From Zelopaecilomyces penicillatus (lineage: Eukaryota > Ascomycota > Sordariomycetes > Hypocreales > Pseudodiploosporaceae): a stretch of 64,000 nt of DNA. The DNA lies in the NCBI GenBank assembly GCA_005765155.1, contig VCCP01000006.1, positions 1,686,501 through 1,750,500 of the forward strand. Direction: 5' to 3'. Positions 9,841 to 24,996 of this stretch are shown here, in pieces (position 1 is the stretch's first letter; each line of letters starts with the position of its first letter). The notes under the pieces are model-generated. The model did no database searches, was not told the DNA's origin, and saw nothing but the letters and a program-made list of their open reading frames with translations. A program made the translations under genes and the position numbers.

Positions 9841-11835
9841 GATGAAGCAAGTTGTGGTATGATTGTTTAAGGAGCCCAAGAGATGAAGATACAAATTCAC
9901 AGAGGGATTGACGAGATTTATACCTGGGGATGGACAACAACAGCTACTGCTCAGAAATCAAAAGCTTCTCTGTTACTCATATCTTCCCATCCAAAGCCTA
10001 TCATGGTCTCGCGTGGTTGTCAGCATGAGCGGGTAAAGGAGCAGAATTTAGAACATTACACGTGTCTATGGGGACGGCAAGGTCGATCAATGGAGGCACA
10101 CTTGAAAGAAATGTGTGGCATATACTTGGCGCGGAGACTCAATTCTGCTCAAATGAGAACCTCTTCGTTGCAGACCGTCCAATGCAGTACAAGCATTCCC
10201 CGGATATGTGGTTGCATTGGGCCAACCGCCCCTTGTCCATCGGGTCGATTTCGGTCTGATCATGTTTCCCGGAGACGCTGTGCTCAAAGTGGACGTATTC
10301 CTTTTGCGGAAACAAAGGGTCTAGGGCTGTGAAAAGAAAGTCTCCAGCCGTCTGTTCGTTAGCCGATCCTTGGCTTCCATGGTATGACTGGCGGATTAAT
10401 TTTTAAGATTTCCACATATTCCTAATTCGGTTCTGATATTTGGTTGTGTAGCTATACGAGAAAGGATGGTGGTTGCCAGAAATCATTTGTGGCTGCCTTG
10501 AGCATCATGAAACATCCCAAAATTGGTTTAGCAAGTCGTGGGGTAATGTAATCGGCATGGCCATTGTCCCCAGTTTATTACGTGGTAGTACTGATAGTCC
10601 GTCTCCAGGAAACTGGAGCTGGACTCCAGAATATGGTATGCCTATAGTCAACCAAAGTATGACAACGCAGGATCGGGGCGTCGCTGATGCATCCAAATTA
10701 GGTATTAGACTCAGTCAATAGTCTTGGACCTAATATAATTCCTTGTTTGCAAACCCAGGGAACTGGGGCTATTGACATGTTTGCTAGAAGACTCGTATTC
10801 TCTCATGAGTCTAGATTTGAGACCAGTCGGTTGGATGAATGGAAATTGCGGATAGGGGAACATGAGCTGCCTCGGTAGGCTCGTCATTCAACCAAAAAAG
10901 GAAGCTGGGAGGTCTTGGCAGTTTTAGTTTGCCGACAGCACCTGTGTGCATATGAGCTTGATCTCCATTGCCCCAGAGAGACCATTGCTACAGCCCGATC
11001 CGTAGGCTATTTAGATATTTGTCAAGCTGGGGTTGCAACTTCTGGAGCACATTGGTTAGAACCGTCTACAAGAAGAACATGCTGCCATGTCCTTCTTAGT
11101 GAACTTCGAGAAACTGTATGGGACATATGATCCATCAACAATATGTTCTGAACCACTCTGCGAGCGATTCCTGCTGGATGCTCCTGTGTACTGAACTTGT
11201 AGTTCACCTTGACGGCTGTCAATGTGAAACTCTTAAAGCGGAGAAGTGGAGGCGGCTGACAGCAGCAATAGCAGCGGATGATCTTCATTAGCCTGGAGAT
11301 GGAAAGAAAAGCGCCGACTGGACAGCTGATGTGAATGAGGGTTCGCTGCCTCAGGTGACAAACCTGTCTTGCATCTGACGTGATGTGGCACTGGATGCAC
11401 AGCCACAGTCCCAACTGTGTACGTAATCACATGGAGGCTGGACTCACGCGTCCATGGCATTGTCCTGCATGAGTCGGTGCTCTCTGGTACGTAGTGAGCC
11501 AATCACCTCATGACTCAACACTTTGGATGTTGTGACGAAGACGACTCTTGACGCTGTGGACCCAACTTCAACAACTCACAACTCTTCATTACTCACGGAT
11601 TACTAGCATCTAGGAACCGATTACACGGCAACCTAAGTAACTCGCCTTGCCTAGCATCGAAACCAGCGGCCTGGGCCCGCCATCGTCGGACTTCCATCTA
11701 TTGATTGACCTGTGAGCAACACCGAGGTTCCGATAACGGGAGGCCGTGCTGTACGTACAGTAGTACCATGTGCTGCGGCTGCAACTAAACCACCATCCGC
11801 TTTCCGCTCCCATCATCACATCTGGCGCAAACGAC
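9841..11835. other. Two-kilobase gene-free stretch
   Basis: This lies between the divergent starts of the lyase and the TAG1-like gene. I tested the longer open frames (for example 9883-10332) and found no protein-like composition, splice signals or family motifs. It presumably holds both promoters. No tRNA or repeat was recognised. Confidence 0.5.
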
Positions 11836-14625
11836 ATGGCTCCCTCTGAGAGATCGCCTTTGCTCTCTCCACACGAGAATGAAGATGCCCAAATAAGCGA
11901 GTCGTCGCCTTTGCTGTCAGACCAGTCAGATAGCAGGGGTGATGGCAGGAACAATGACAACACCGATAAGAGCTCTGCGGGGACGACACGCCGAATTCGA
12001 TGGCCCTCTATTATTGCTATAGTAGCCCTGGCAGCTCTGGTCATAGCTGTCATTTTCTTGGGGTTCCTGGTTCCACCCGCGATCAAAACGTATGCTGAGC
12101 ATGCTGCTGTTCTCGAGCCTACAGGGTTATCGCTTGAGTCTATTACACCTGATGGGGTGCGAGCGCGCATTCAAGCCCGTTTTCGACTCGATGGCTCGCG
12201 GGTCGCTGACAGCTCTGCGCGGCGGATCGGCAGGTTTGCTACAAGCCTTGTGAGAAAACTTGACACCGACGAGACCAAGGTTCAGGTGCATCTACCACAC
12301 TACGAAAATACTCTCTTGGGTACGGCTGTCGTCCCACCATTGACTGTGAACCTCGTCGATGGCCACAGCACGGAGCTGGACTTCGTTGCGGATCTCAGCG
12401 CTGGAGATGCAGACAGTGTGCGCCGCATCGCCAATGATTGGTTGGAAGGCAGACTCAATCAACTTAAAGTTACGGGTGCCGCCGCCATCAAAATCAAGAC
12501 GGGGTTTCTACCCCTGGGGACTCATGACGTGGTGGAATCTCTGGTATTTGAAGGTCAATCCCTCTACCGTACCTTTGCATCGTTGTATTTTGGGCAGAAG
12601 ACTATAAAATAATCCAAAGAAAAATGACACATGTTTCCTTATTCTGAAGCATTGCTAACTCCCCTTGCAGCCAAAGAGATACCTTCCATACCCGATTATC
12701 AAATCCAGCGCCTCAACTTCCACGACACTCCTGCAGGTGATAAAGGACGCATGTCTATTGCAGCCGATGTTTCCCTTACCGCCTATAATGAGTACCCATT
12801 AAGCTTGACGCTTCCATCGCTTGGATTAGATATTCTGATGTCTGATTGTGATCCTTCTGAACCCTATCTCAAAGTAGCAACTGCGGTCACCAAGCCTATA
12901 ACTGTGCACCCGGAAGCCAATGTCACTGTTGACGCAACAGGAATCATAAGCGAGATTTCAGACTCGCTGACGCGCACATGCCCGCAATCTAAACTATCAC
13001 CACTCGATTCCTTTATTAAGCAGTACTTGCGTGGTGAAAAGGCGAAAGTTTTCATTCGTGGCCAAGAGTCGGGAAATTCCGACCTCCCCGACTGGCTTGG
13101 GTCTATTCTGAAGAGCGTTACGGTTCCGATCGACTTCCCGGGAGGTTCTTACAACGACCTGATTAAGAATATTTCTGTTACGGATGTTGATTTCAAACTT
13201 CCAAGCCCCTTTGCTGATCCCAGCGACCCTAATGGCAAACCTCGCGTATCTGGCACGATCGAAGTGCTCGCGGCGTTACCACCAGAGTTGGGCATTGATG
13301 TCGGAATTACCAATCTCAGAGCGAACAGTGATGTGCTCTATAAGGGGCGCAAGTTTGGCGAGCTTAATTTGCGGGAATGGCAGAAGGCCAAGTCGGCCAA
13401 GGTTATTGAACATGGAAGTGATGAGGAATTGCTCCGCATCACCTCAAAAATCGTGGATTGCCCCCTCGATGTGACCGACGGCGACATTTTCGGCGATGTT
13501 ATGCAGAAGCTACTGTTTGGGAACAAAGATATCCTCCTTGACGTCAATTCCGCTGTTGATGCCAAAGTGTCAACGGTGCTTGGAGACCTCGTCCTGAAGG
13601 AGGTTCCAGCGAAGGGCCAGATTCCAGTAAAACGTCCGTCATCGTCCTGGTAGTTTTGCACACATCTTGGCTTTGTGAGGTTCTTGGCGTCAATCGGATC
13701 TTTTTCTTTTGCTGGCAAAAGTAAAAGGGCAACCTCCGATGACTACTTCGCCTCACGAGTTTTCAAACGGGAAGGCTCTGCTGACAACTGCTTAGAGCTC
13801 CCGGGAAACGCCTTTGGTGATCTAAACCCGCATGTTGAGGATCTGGCCGTTCTTAATACATCGACCACCGGAATATTCATGCGAGCCTCGGTCAATCTAA
13901 CGAATCCTACACCTTACACGGCATCTATTCCGTACGTCACCGTTCATGTTATCAAAGATGGGCACATCATTGGTGAGGTCAGCGCCAAAGACGCGCACTT
14001 TCAACTTGGGAATAACACAAACATGGTGGTCTATGCCGCCTGGGATCCTGTTCTATTTGGAGGAGAGGCAAGCCATGAGATCAGCCGCCGATTGCTATCA
14101 GAGTATCTATCTGGCAAGAACACCACCATCACACTCAAGGCCCATCGCGACAGTATCCCCGCGATGCCAGTTGTGAGCGAAGCACTGTCCAAAATCACAA
14201 TCACATTAGACACCCCGCGAATGAAACTCCCAGAAGAAGACGAGGATAAAGAACAAGGCCACAGCTACATACGGGACGCGACTTTCCATCTTCTTTCATC
14301 AACTGCATCCTTCAGCTTGGCATCACCACTTCGCCACAACACTATACATATCGAACGAATCAATGCAACGGCGTTCTACAACCACACCGAGCCCGTCGGC
14401 CGCATCTTTTTTGATGAGAGTTTTGCAGCACCTCCCGGGATCACAGAGACCCCTCGTCTGCCAGTGACGTGGTCTCTCAGTAGCGTTGGTTTCGATCGAG
14501 TGAGGGAAGCGCTCGGTGGTAGCTTGAAACTAGATGCGAGGGCAAATGCGACAATCAGAATAGGCAACTGGGTAGAAACAGTTCAATATGAAGGTAGAGG
14601 AATCGGGGCTAAGGTTCGATTGTAA
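11836..14625 (+). CDS. TAG1/YLR173W-like vacuolar membrane protein (DUF3712)
   Basis: Three exons, 11836-12568, 12671-13649 and 13722-14625, encode 871 residues. An acidic cytosolic N-terminus carries two ExxxLL sorting signals (ERSPLL at 5-10 and ESSPLL at 22-27), followed by basic TRRIRW and one membrane helix (about 57-79). The large remainder consists of beta-rich DUF3712-type repeats with N-glycosylation sequons and the family marker FGDLNPHVEDLAVLNTS. Yeast Tag1 (YLR173W) is a vacuolar protein that helps end autophagy, and homologues are often labelled 'pre-rRNA processing protein'. Topology suggests a lumenal domain with sorting to the vacuole by AP-3. The first donor is uncertain: GTACCT at 12569 gives GQSLYPKEIP, while GTCAAT 16 bases earlier also keeps phase. 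The second intron (13650-13721, 72 nt) removes one in-frame TAG. Confidence 0.75.
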
Positions 14626-15353
14626 ATTGGGTATTGTATTCTTTGGCGTTGATGCAAGGGCTTGTTTCTTTGTTATTATCATAGCTCTGTGGCATATTTC
14701 ATGACCCAGACCTGGCGCTTTTCAGTTCGACTAGACACGGGATTGAGTGGGTTTTTCCAAACACGAAGTTTATTAGATGTAGCATATCAATTTGAAGAAC
14801 AATTAAAGTCTACTTAATTATACACCCACATAGACAATATATCCAGAGAGGCGACCTTAATTATCACATTCATACTACTTCTCATTATCTAGTATCCACA
14901 ACTCATCTCCAAAAAAAAAAGCATAGGAAAGCAATCACAGACGAGCAAGTTGCCAGTAGCATTAGTCTCATTTACGAAATGTAGGAAACAGACTGACAAT
15001 CCAGATCTACAGTATACTAGCATCACACAACGGGGCAATTTTGTCACTTAGAGGGTCATCACAATCGGGCGTAAAGCTTCCACAAGATCAATCGAGCGGG
15101 AAGGATTCACTAAAAGAGAAAGGGGTGGCAGGATGGGAAGGTAAAGCGATAGGACGAACCTTGGTATCTAGAGCTGGAAACGTGAGGGTTGTGTCAGCAA
15201 GAACTGAAATGGAAACAGCAAACGAGAGCAACACAGTGTAAAGCAGGGAAATGCACCTTTTGTCATTATTTCCATAGAGCGTGTGATTATGTCTAATTTC
15301 GGTGTGTGGGTGTGAGGGTGAGTGTCTTGGGGGTATCATTCAATCGCCTACGT
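14626..15353. other. Convergent 3' region
   Basis: The stretch lies between the converging ends of the TAG1-like gene and SNU66. It is AT-rich around 14760-14930, with an A10 run near 14911-14920, and probably holds both 3' UTRs. No gene is seen. Confidence 0.55.
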
Positions 15354-17364
15354 TCATCCGAGTCGAACACCAGCCTCCTTTCGCTTCTTGAGCTGTTGCG
15401 CCGCCGCCTTGCTCATGCCGGCGTTCTGACTTGCATCAAACATGCTCTGCGCATCTCGGCGTTTCTCGTCCTCAATCTTCTTCATAAGCTTCTCGGTCTT
15501 TCCTTTGCCGCTGCCCTTTCCGTGGAACTGGTGGCTCAGTTGCTTGAAAGCTTCTTTTTGATCCAGCTGGCGGCCGTGCTCGTCAGTATATTTTAACTCG
15601 ACGTGGGGCTTATACCCGGAATGGAAGAGCTCGGCCACTTTCTTGGACTGCTGATGTTCGCGCCAATTATTCTGCTGTCGGGCCCAATCCTCCCTATCCC
15701 GTACCGACATTCGATCCAACTTGCCGCTGGCTCTGTCGCGCTCTCTCTGTAGCCGCGTTTGTTCGTCCAGCTCATCCTCCAAGCGTCGCTTCTTAGATAT
15801 GAATTCCTGTCGATCGCGGAAGCTTTCAAACTGGTTCTCGCCTTTGGAGTCCTCAACAAGACCACGTTCGCGAAGCAAGGCGAGAGCTGCACCCATTCCT
15901 TCCCCAACAACCTTTTCTTCCTCAACGCCATTATCTTCCAGCTCGTCAGAGACTTGAACAATGTCTTGTTCCTCAACTATATCATCTCCCATATGATGAT
16001 CATCATTAACATCCGGACTCCGTGTCGCTTGTTTGCGCCGTCTTGATTTGCGCTCTTCCTCTTCCCCTTCTTCAGGTTTGCTCAAACCAGCCACAAATTC
16101 AGAAATTTCGCCAATGACAAGACCACCGCTTTCTGCCTCATCTCCACTCTGTTTCGACTCCTCCCCTTGCTCGCGAAGCTGTTTCGCAATATCCTCAGGT
16201 CGCATCTTCTTCCGCTTTTTTAGCGCATTCTTCCTTTGAATAGCAAGCGATGCCTGAAGATCTTCATCATCAACAAAGGTATCCGCGTCTACTTTTCGTT
16301 TCTTCCCGATAATGCTATCCTTAACATCAATGTCCATAGCGCCGCTCTCAGTTTGTGGCACTTCTAGGGGGAATATGTCTTCTTCATCGTGTTGTTTTTG
16401 TCTTGCATTTTTTGACTTCTTTTTCTTTGGTTTCTTCACCTTGATCTCCGAGGCGGCGAGATAGTCTGATGAGATGGGAGCATCGCCTGTAAACACCAAA
16501 TAGTTAGTGCCCGTTTATTCTATAGTACGTGACAGTTTTACACTTACCGACAATATCATCCAGACTCACGTTCTGAGATCTGTTGCCATTTCGCACTGGT
16601 TGGTCGAGAATATCGGATAGCTCAGGAATGGTTCCATTGACGTTGAGTGTGAACTTTTTCGACTGTTTGCCGTTGATTTCTTCGTCATACTGCGCCAGAA
16701 TGCCTCCAGTACCCTCTTCATCATCATCATTCGGGTTGTAGCCCTTCTTTTTCTTTAGATCCAATCTTTTGGAAAGATCCTCCTGCTCTCGCATGTCCAA
16801 GTTTTCCAACTCATCGCCCTCTTCCTCGTTTTCATCTATGGTGGTGTCTTTGAGGGTGAGGATCTGTTCGTCACCATCCAGGAAGGATGTTGACTCGTGC
16901 GCAACCTTGATGCCAGCAAGATCTTTCGAAGTGTACTGTATGGCAGCAGCCGCCGCAGCCTCTGCAGCAGCAAGCTCTTCTTCCAACTTTCTCCCTTTAT
17001 CGATCTTCTTTTGTCGTTTCTTTTGACTAAGCAGCCAAGCTTTTGTATCGAGATCACCTCCATCCTCGGCTTCACCTAGTCCTTTTCCTTCCAAAAGAGC
17101 AAATCGCTGAGCTTTTTCACGAGCTTTGCGGGCGGCAGTTGCCTTATCCTCGCGCCTCTTTCTAGACGCATCTGCTTCCATGGACTTGTTGTAGTTGTCA
17201 TAAGATTGAGCCTGTCGGGTCTCAACCGTACTCGCCGCTTCGCCATCACTATCACTCCGCGAGGCTTCTTCGACCTTGGTGTTATCGGCACCCGGGACTG
17301 GCAAAGGCTTCATGCCCAGCGACACCCGGATACGGTTGGTTTCTTCAATAGTTGCGGCGTCCAT
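15354..17364 (-). CDS. SNU66: U4/U6.U5 tri-snRNP protein SNU66/SART1
   Basis: This nuclear splicing factor keeps the U4/U6.U5 tri-snRNP together and is needed for spliceosome activation. Two exons, 17364-16548 and 16486-15354, encode 649 residues, a normal length for mould SART-1 proteins. The N-terminus reads [20 protein letters not shown], a hallmark of the family. The middle is charged coiled coil ([32 protein letters not shown]), then [26 protein letters not shown]. The C-terminal block [19 protein letters not shown] followed by [19 protein letters not shown] is strongly conserved in SART-1. The 61-nt intron (GTAAGT, branch CACTAAC, TTTACAG) joins DDIVG to DAPISSDYL. Upstream, 3.5 kb lacks genes. 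Confidence 0.93.
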
Positions 17365-20300
17365 ATTGACTGTATACTGACGTTCGCCGAAATAGATCGC
17401 ATGCGCTCAGAGGTTTTGGTGACAGAGACGAGAAAGTCAGCCTGCCGTCGTCGGTTTGAACTGGAACGGACATTAGCCAGTCACGCTAAAGTCTAATCGC
17501 AAAGGGAGGGATGTTTAACCGACAATTGCGCGAAACCACGTGATGTATCCACTGCGGTCGAATTGACCTTCTTCACATCTGCGCGGCTGAAATTTTTTCT
17601 CTTTTCCTCCTTCTTTAACAAACCACGGATCTGTGCCAGCGATCCTCTGTTCGTCAGAGTTGATTGCTGTGCAGCTCGATACATTTATGGAGCCACCTAC
17701 TTGTTATGGTGTCAATCTTCCTATCGACAGTTCCAAGAACGAGTCGGCGTCTAAGTTGTCTCATTCGCCTTCGTAAGAAGGCTTGAGTGTTGTGACTGGA
17801 CGATCGGCAGCCCCATATTCCAACCCTCTTTTCCGAGGCCGTCGGCCGGTGAGGTTGGGGATAACCATGGGGCATACATTTCTTACGTATGCAGTGTAAA
17901 ATTTGTAAAACTATGCATGATTCAAGCTCCACAAGGACGATGATTTTATGATTTTGGTCATTGAACAAGCCATATTACACCAAACTCTAGAGCATTTTCT
18001 TCTCATGAATTAGAGGGTGTCACTCCACCCATTCTCACTTTGTCATCACAATTGAGGAGTCGATTCATGTCTCATGCAGATCATGCCCTGGTGTCAGGGA
18101 CAGGTGATGGCTTGCCACCTAAATACTGAGCGATAGCCGTTGTGTGAAAATCGGTCTCGGCTCCTGCCGACGAGTCATGATTGGCGAGGAATTCTTGATT
18201 TCATCCCATCGTAACCTGCCTGAAGCAAGATGCAGCCAGCGATGGTACAATCGGAATGCGACGTCAATTAGCTTCAGATGCAAGGTACACCTTTGCCAAC
18301 CTGACACATAATACTTGAAAATAATAAAAACAGGGAAGTTTGACCGTGTACTCGGCAATGTCCGCAGCGCCCTGAATGTGTTTGGAGAGGGTATAATATG
18401 TATAAACAGCTTCTAATACGTAATTTAACCTTCTTTGTAATTCCGATATGTTCTGGTTTCCAAATATAGCCGACAGACCTAGAACAACATGGACGCATTG
18501 AGCGAATCGGAAAGTTATGTAATGCATTGAAGGGATGGCAAGGTAATTAGCAGTCATACGCATCTTACCCATCCGCTTGACGCATGCACAGAGAGTCAGT
18601 TAGGTTACTTCGAATGAGTGCGATGTCTACCACAAACGTCTCGAGTCAATTCAATAAATCAAAGGTATTTTCAAGTGGCCTGATGGGTTTCCTACTATCT
18701 CATGATGGTTGTAGGGATATCAGTCTCATACTGTATGTCCATTCCTGGATCCTCGGCTTCTCTATCCCCCACCACACTGAATATGGATCCATCTCGTGCC
18801 CAAACTCCTCATCTTACCGAGGTCTGCCCTCTGAATGTTAACATGTTGTTCTCAAAACCCCCCAAAAACTGAGTGGCGTAGCGGACCTGGCCGACGATGG
18901 GCAAGAGGTAATGAAATGCCAATATTCAACCACCCATCTAATCCTAACATCGGATAGATGCCAAAGAATAGCCCCGAGCAGCGTCCGTGGTTGTGATGCA
19001 GGTGGCTGGCTTTGGGCGACAAACACCTGCCCTACAGAGCTGTAGGGTTGGCGTGGCAGTGCCGATTACTGGACGAAACCCCTGTAAAGATGGGGAGAGA
19101 TTCATCATAGCAACGGGGGCCAAGAGAGCTTCGCCTGGATAGTGGTCAACCCCGGTGTTTCTCTCACAACTCGAGATTGTTTAGCCACATGGGCGTCGTC
19201 ATCATGCCCAGAGCACGGCAATGCGGGACTGTTGAACCGCAACTGAATGTGTAATTTGGATTTGGTGGTTGTTGATGCAGCGGCTGTCGCCGACATTAAT
19301 GTGTGGGTTGTTGCTGGTTAGGTCAATAGACCTCGTGGTTGACATTGCGAAAGCGCTCCTGTTTCAGCTCGCTTGCATTACAACTGACCTGCAGAACGTA
19401 ATTAATAAAGTTGTCTACAATTCCACCCGGCTTGGCCTTTTAGGCTCTCTGATTGCCTTGGCAAAATGGTCAACTTTGGCCGTGAATGCGCGCTTTCTTC
19501 CACTGCTTTTCTCAAGGAGCACGAGTAAGCTCGCGTGGTGAGAGAGTCAGATCACCACAGCAGTAGAAGTCAGTGGTAATACCCCCTGTTTGTTCTTCAA
19601 TGCCTGCCCTCTGTGTTCGCGTGTCAGGTTGTTTTCTACGTGGAATCTGACGGCGCACATCCTCTTCAGTGTAGAATGAAAGCAATAGATTGAGTTATTT
19701 TGTCCAATGAGAGCCGTTGCCAGGGGAGAGATGGGTTCGGTGTAGCGTGACGATAGACGAACTTGTCCAGATCTACCAACTAGTTCCCTGTAGGCAACAA
19801 CTGTTACAGCGAGTACCCCTGGGTTATCTCCAGGGGTTGGAGTGCTAAAATGCCAAAGGTAAGATGCAGGCACAAGGCAGGCAGGCATGTGGTAGCACTG
19901 CCAATGGGGTTTGCTCCTCTGCTCGTCAGTCAACAGCGCGCTTATTAGAGGCAGTATTACCTACCCAAGCTACTGCGACATATTAGGTGACAAACCGTAT
20001 TAGCCTGTCACATTCGCAAAGACTTGCCTCATGCAGTTTTTTCTCACCTCGGCTACAGCTCCGCAGGGTTTTCTGGCCAACAAGGAGTCTAAACCGGAAA
20101 GGATAGAGCAGGGCCAAGACCCTTTTCACTATGCCCCATTGCTCTGGAGTCTGGACGCATTCCGCTACCTCCGCTGCCTCCGCTGCCCTGCACGCCCAGG
20201 CCGAAGCTTTAGAGGACTAACATTCGGATTGGGACAATCCAGGCAGACGAAGGCGAGAGATTCCTGGACAGGTTGAACTAATCCAGACATTGCCTAGCAC

Positions 20301-20570
20301 CTCTGCAATGCACGTACAGCTCGGCACTTGTCTGGGTCCATGAGAATCGGCCCTTTCAAAGATTCTTTGGTGGCAGGTCATGGAGCTTCCACAACATCAG
20401 TCCCTTTTGGCGATTGGCTATTCCTGAGATGGAAGGCCTGGCGATCGAGAGGAGTAGCCCCATGGGGCAGCACCGGTGACACCACATGTCTACCCGCTGC
20501 CAGCGAGCCCTACAGCATAGCCCACGTCGGTCCGACAACGCCCTCTCTCCGAGCCAGTCGATGGGGTTTT

Positions 20571-20576
20571 CTGGGG
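20571..20576 (+). promoter_or_regulatory. Possible CreA/CRE1 site in glucoamylase promoter
   Basis: CTGGGG matches the SYGGRG consensus of the carbon catabolite repressor CreA/CRE1, 309 bases upstream of the glucoamylase start. The motif is short and only one clear copy was noted, so the assignment is weak, though starch enzymes are known CreA targets in moulds. Confidence 0.25.
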
Positions 20577-20766
20577 TTGGATTCCCAGACCGTCCCCTGG
20601 TCCAGCTTCCCCATGTCAGATGCACGAAAGACAGTTGCAGTCGCCGCTACGGCCCACCTCCGGGCCAAGCTTCGAGCACCCCGAAGACACGGCCCGTTAT
20701 CCACATGGGGCTCGCGTGTTCGAGAACCACTTACTCGACATAGAACAGATACCCAGGATAGAAAGA

Positions 20767-20773
20767 TATATAA
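20767..20773 (+). promoter_or_regulatory. TATA box of glucoamylase gene
   Basis: TATATAA lies 112 bases upstream of the start codon, a normal distance for highly expressed secreted-enzyme genes in moulds. Confidence 0.6.
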
Positions 20774-20884
20774 GGAGTCACCATGGACCTCTGGATAGGT
20801 GATCAGAACATCTCACCATCAACTCTCAACTGCTCATCCTCCATATCCATCTTCTCTTCCTCGTGGTACTTTGCCTGGCCCATC

Positions 20885-23121
<2,237 letters not shown>

Positions 23122-23540
23122 AGCGGCTGTTCTGCATATAATCAGCGTTATCTTGCTTGAGTTGCAATTCTCACCTTGTGCAAGTTCTTGTTTTCAGTAT
23201 ATAGATTCCATGTTATAATAATCACAGCTTGAATGACATTTATGAGAATTAATACAATGAACATTGTTCCTTCATGATGGCGTGTTTCCTGATGATGTTT
23301 TGATGAAAATTACTAGGAACACCAACTTAATGGCATTAAAAAACGGCGACTAAGCCAAGGCTGGGGGCAGAAGATCTCAGTGGCTTACAAGGCACAGTAG
23401 TTCCCTGTGCAAGATATTCCTGAACATCGCCGATACTGGATTTCTAGCTTTAACAAAAATGGCAAAACTCGCTAGAAATAACACTGATTATCGGCAATGG
23501 TTTACATTGCCAGAAAGAGTAACAATCATTAAGCAATGTT

Positions 23541-23570
23541 AGCAGTAGCAGTAGCAGTAGCAGTAGCAGC
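23541..23570. repeat. AGCAGT microsatellite
   Basis: Five near-perfect units of the hexamer AGCAGT lie in non-coding sequence 3' of SEC17. Confidence 0.85.
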
Positions 23571-23726
23571 TACAGTTTGTAATGGCCAGTAAGAAAGAAA
23601 CAGCCGATCAGATATGATAAATGATGTGTTTCTAACGTTGTAATCAAGTAAACCATCAATCAAGTAAGTACTCCACCCCATGAGACTTGCAAAACAAATC
23701 CTTATATCCCACCTCCTCCTCCGCCT

Positions 23727-23741
23727 CCCCCCCCCCCCCCC
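23727..23741. repeat. Poly-C run
   Basis: An uninterrupted run of fifteen C lies 32 bases past the SEC17 stop codon, in its probable 3' UTR (poly-G in the transcript). The length may be unreliable in the assembly. Confidence 0.85.
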
Positions 23742-23773
23742 TCTTAAAACAAACAAAAAACCCGATCCCTTGT

Positions 23774-24996
23774 TTACGCAAACTCATCCTCAGGTGCCTC
23801 AATCGAGTTCTTCACTTTGACCAAGACAGCTGTCATCCAGGCATCCAACCTACTCGTTCGGTCATACTGGTATAGAATTTCGGTAAACCGGTCCTGATTC
23901 CTTTCTTCTATAGCCTCGCAGAGATCATCTAGAAGCTTGTACTTGTACTGAGAGGATGCCTCTCCGTCCTTATCCCGGTAGTTCTGGACAGCCCGCCGGG
24001 TGCCTACCAAATCGCCTGCGGCCAAGTGGCAGATGCCAGCTTTGAAGCAGTAGGACGACAGGCTCCACTTCATTGTGCCATTGCCCAACATGGTGTTGAT
24101 GATTCTGTCGTATACCTGGATGGCGTCGTAATAATCCTCGTCCAGAGCGGCCAGGTCGGCATATTGAGTCCAGAGTTTGTTTGCGTTGCTAATCACAATT
24201 AGTAAAGCTCTCAAAAGTTCCCTTTCTATTCATTTCCAAGACGTAACAAGTTTGAACAAGGGTGTGGGGGATTAGAAACAGAACCTACAGCTCCCTTGCT
24301 TTTGGTAGTCGCTCAGCCGCGTCTTTGTAGGCCAACCTCGCCTTCTTGGTGTCTTTTAAGTCATGTTCGTAGATCTGACCAAGGACCTCCTTCACTCTCG
24401 ACATGCGGTTCTGCTTGCTCTCGCTCGTTGATTGCTGGATTAAGGTGTACGCCAGCTCGCGGAACCGAATCGCCGACTGAGGGTCGTCCTTGCGGTAGGC
24501 GTCGGAGGCTTCGACATAGGTATCCGCCGCATCGGTGGGCTCCTTGAGGTTCTTCTCTTGAATCTGAGCAGCTCGCTCGAAGGTTTTGCCGGCGTCGATG
24601 CCTATTTAACGACCATTGTGGTTAATTTTTGGGCAGCTTTTTTCCGACACCTTGGGAAAGGCAAAAATGAAAGGACGATGTGTTCCTGCCCGCGATTAAG
24701 GGACAAGAAACCATAGAGCAGTACAAGGATGTATGCCGTCATAATTCCAACAACACAAATTGAAAACATCTTACTCTGGCCCTGGCGCTCGAAAGCCTGA
24801 GCTGCTTCCTTGAAGAGACGAGCTGCGTCCCAATACTTCTCCTCCGAACCGCCCATGAAACTCCAGCCGCCGCTGGCCTTCTGGAACAGCTTCTCGGCCT
24901 ATATTGCGCTAGTTAGCACTTGAAAACCCTGTGGTTTATCGGTGTTTCATGGGTCATGCAGACCTGTTGGAGTAGGGCGTGAGGATCGTCAGACAT
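23774..24996 (-). CDS. SEC17: Alpha-SNAP, vesicular fusion protein
   Basis: Alpha-SNAP binds SNARE complexes and recruits the ATPase NSF/Sec18 to take them apart after fusion. Four exons, 24996-24964, 24898-24775, 24601-24289 and 24188-23774, encode 294 residues, the family length. The order of segments fits the TPR-like helical sheet: MSDDPHALLQQAEKLFQK, then FMGGSEEKYWDAARLFKEAA, AGKTFERAAQIQEKNLKEP, AYRKDDPQSAIRFRELA, NANKLWTQYADLAALDEDYYDAI and the C-terminal LDAWMTAVLVKVKNSIEAPEDEFA, whose Leu and acidic end contact NSF. The first exon is only 11 codons, and its donor is the non-standard GTCTGC, but the acceptor and CTAAC branch are good. Intron 2 is long for this genome (173 nt). The gene is divergent from the GatC-like gene. 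Confidence 0.93.

Larger units (their letters stand above)
17365..20884. other. Long gene-free interval upstream of glucoamylase
   Basis: About 3.5 kb lie between the divergent SNU66 and glucoamylase starts. I found no gene. The part from about 20030 to 20780 is visibly richer in G and C than 17900-18700. The right end is the glucoamylase promoter. Open frames at 20328-20798 on both strands lack protein character. Confidence 0.5.
23122..23773. other. Convergent 3' region with simple repeats
   Basis: There is no gene between the converging ends of glucoamylase and SEC17. The left part is AT-rich. It contains an AGCAGT microsatellite and a C15 run, listed separately. Confidence 0.55.

Noticed and set aside
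9883..10332. 149-codon plus-strand frame
   Set aside because: Composition is not protein-like, there is no family motif, and it overlaps the 5' flank of the lyase gene.
15721..16239. Serine-rich plus-strand frames over SNU66
   Set aside because: They are complementary to Lys/Glu-rich coiled-coil coding sequence of SNU66, which produces Ser/Leu-rich shadows.
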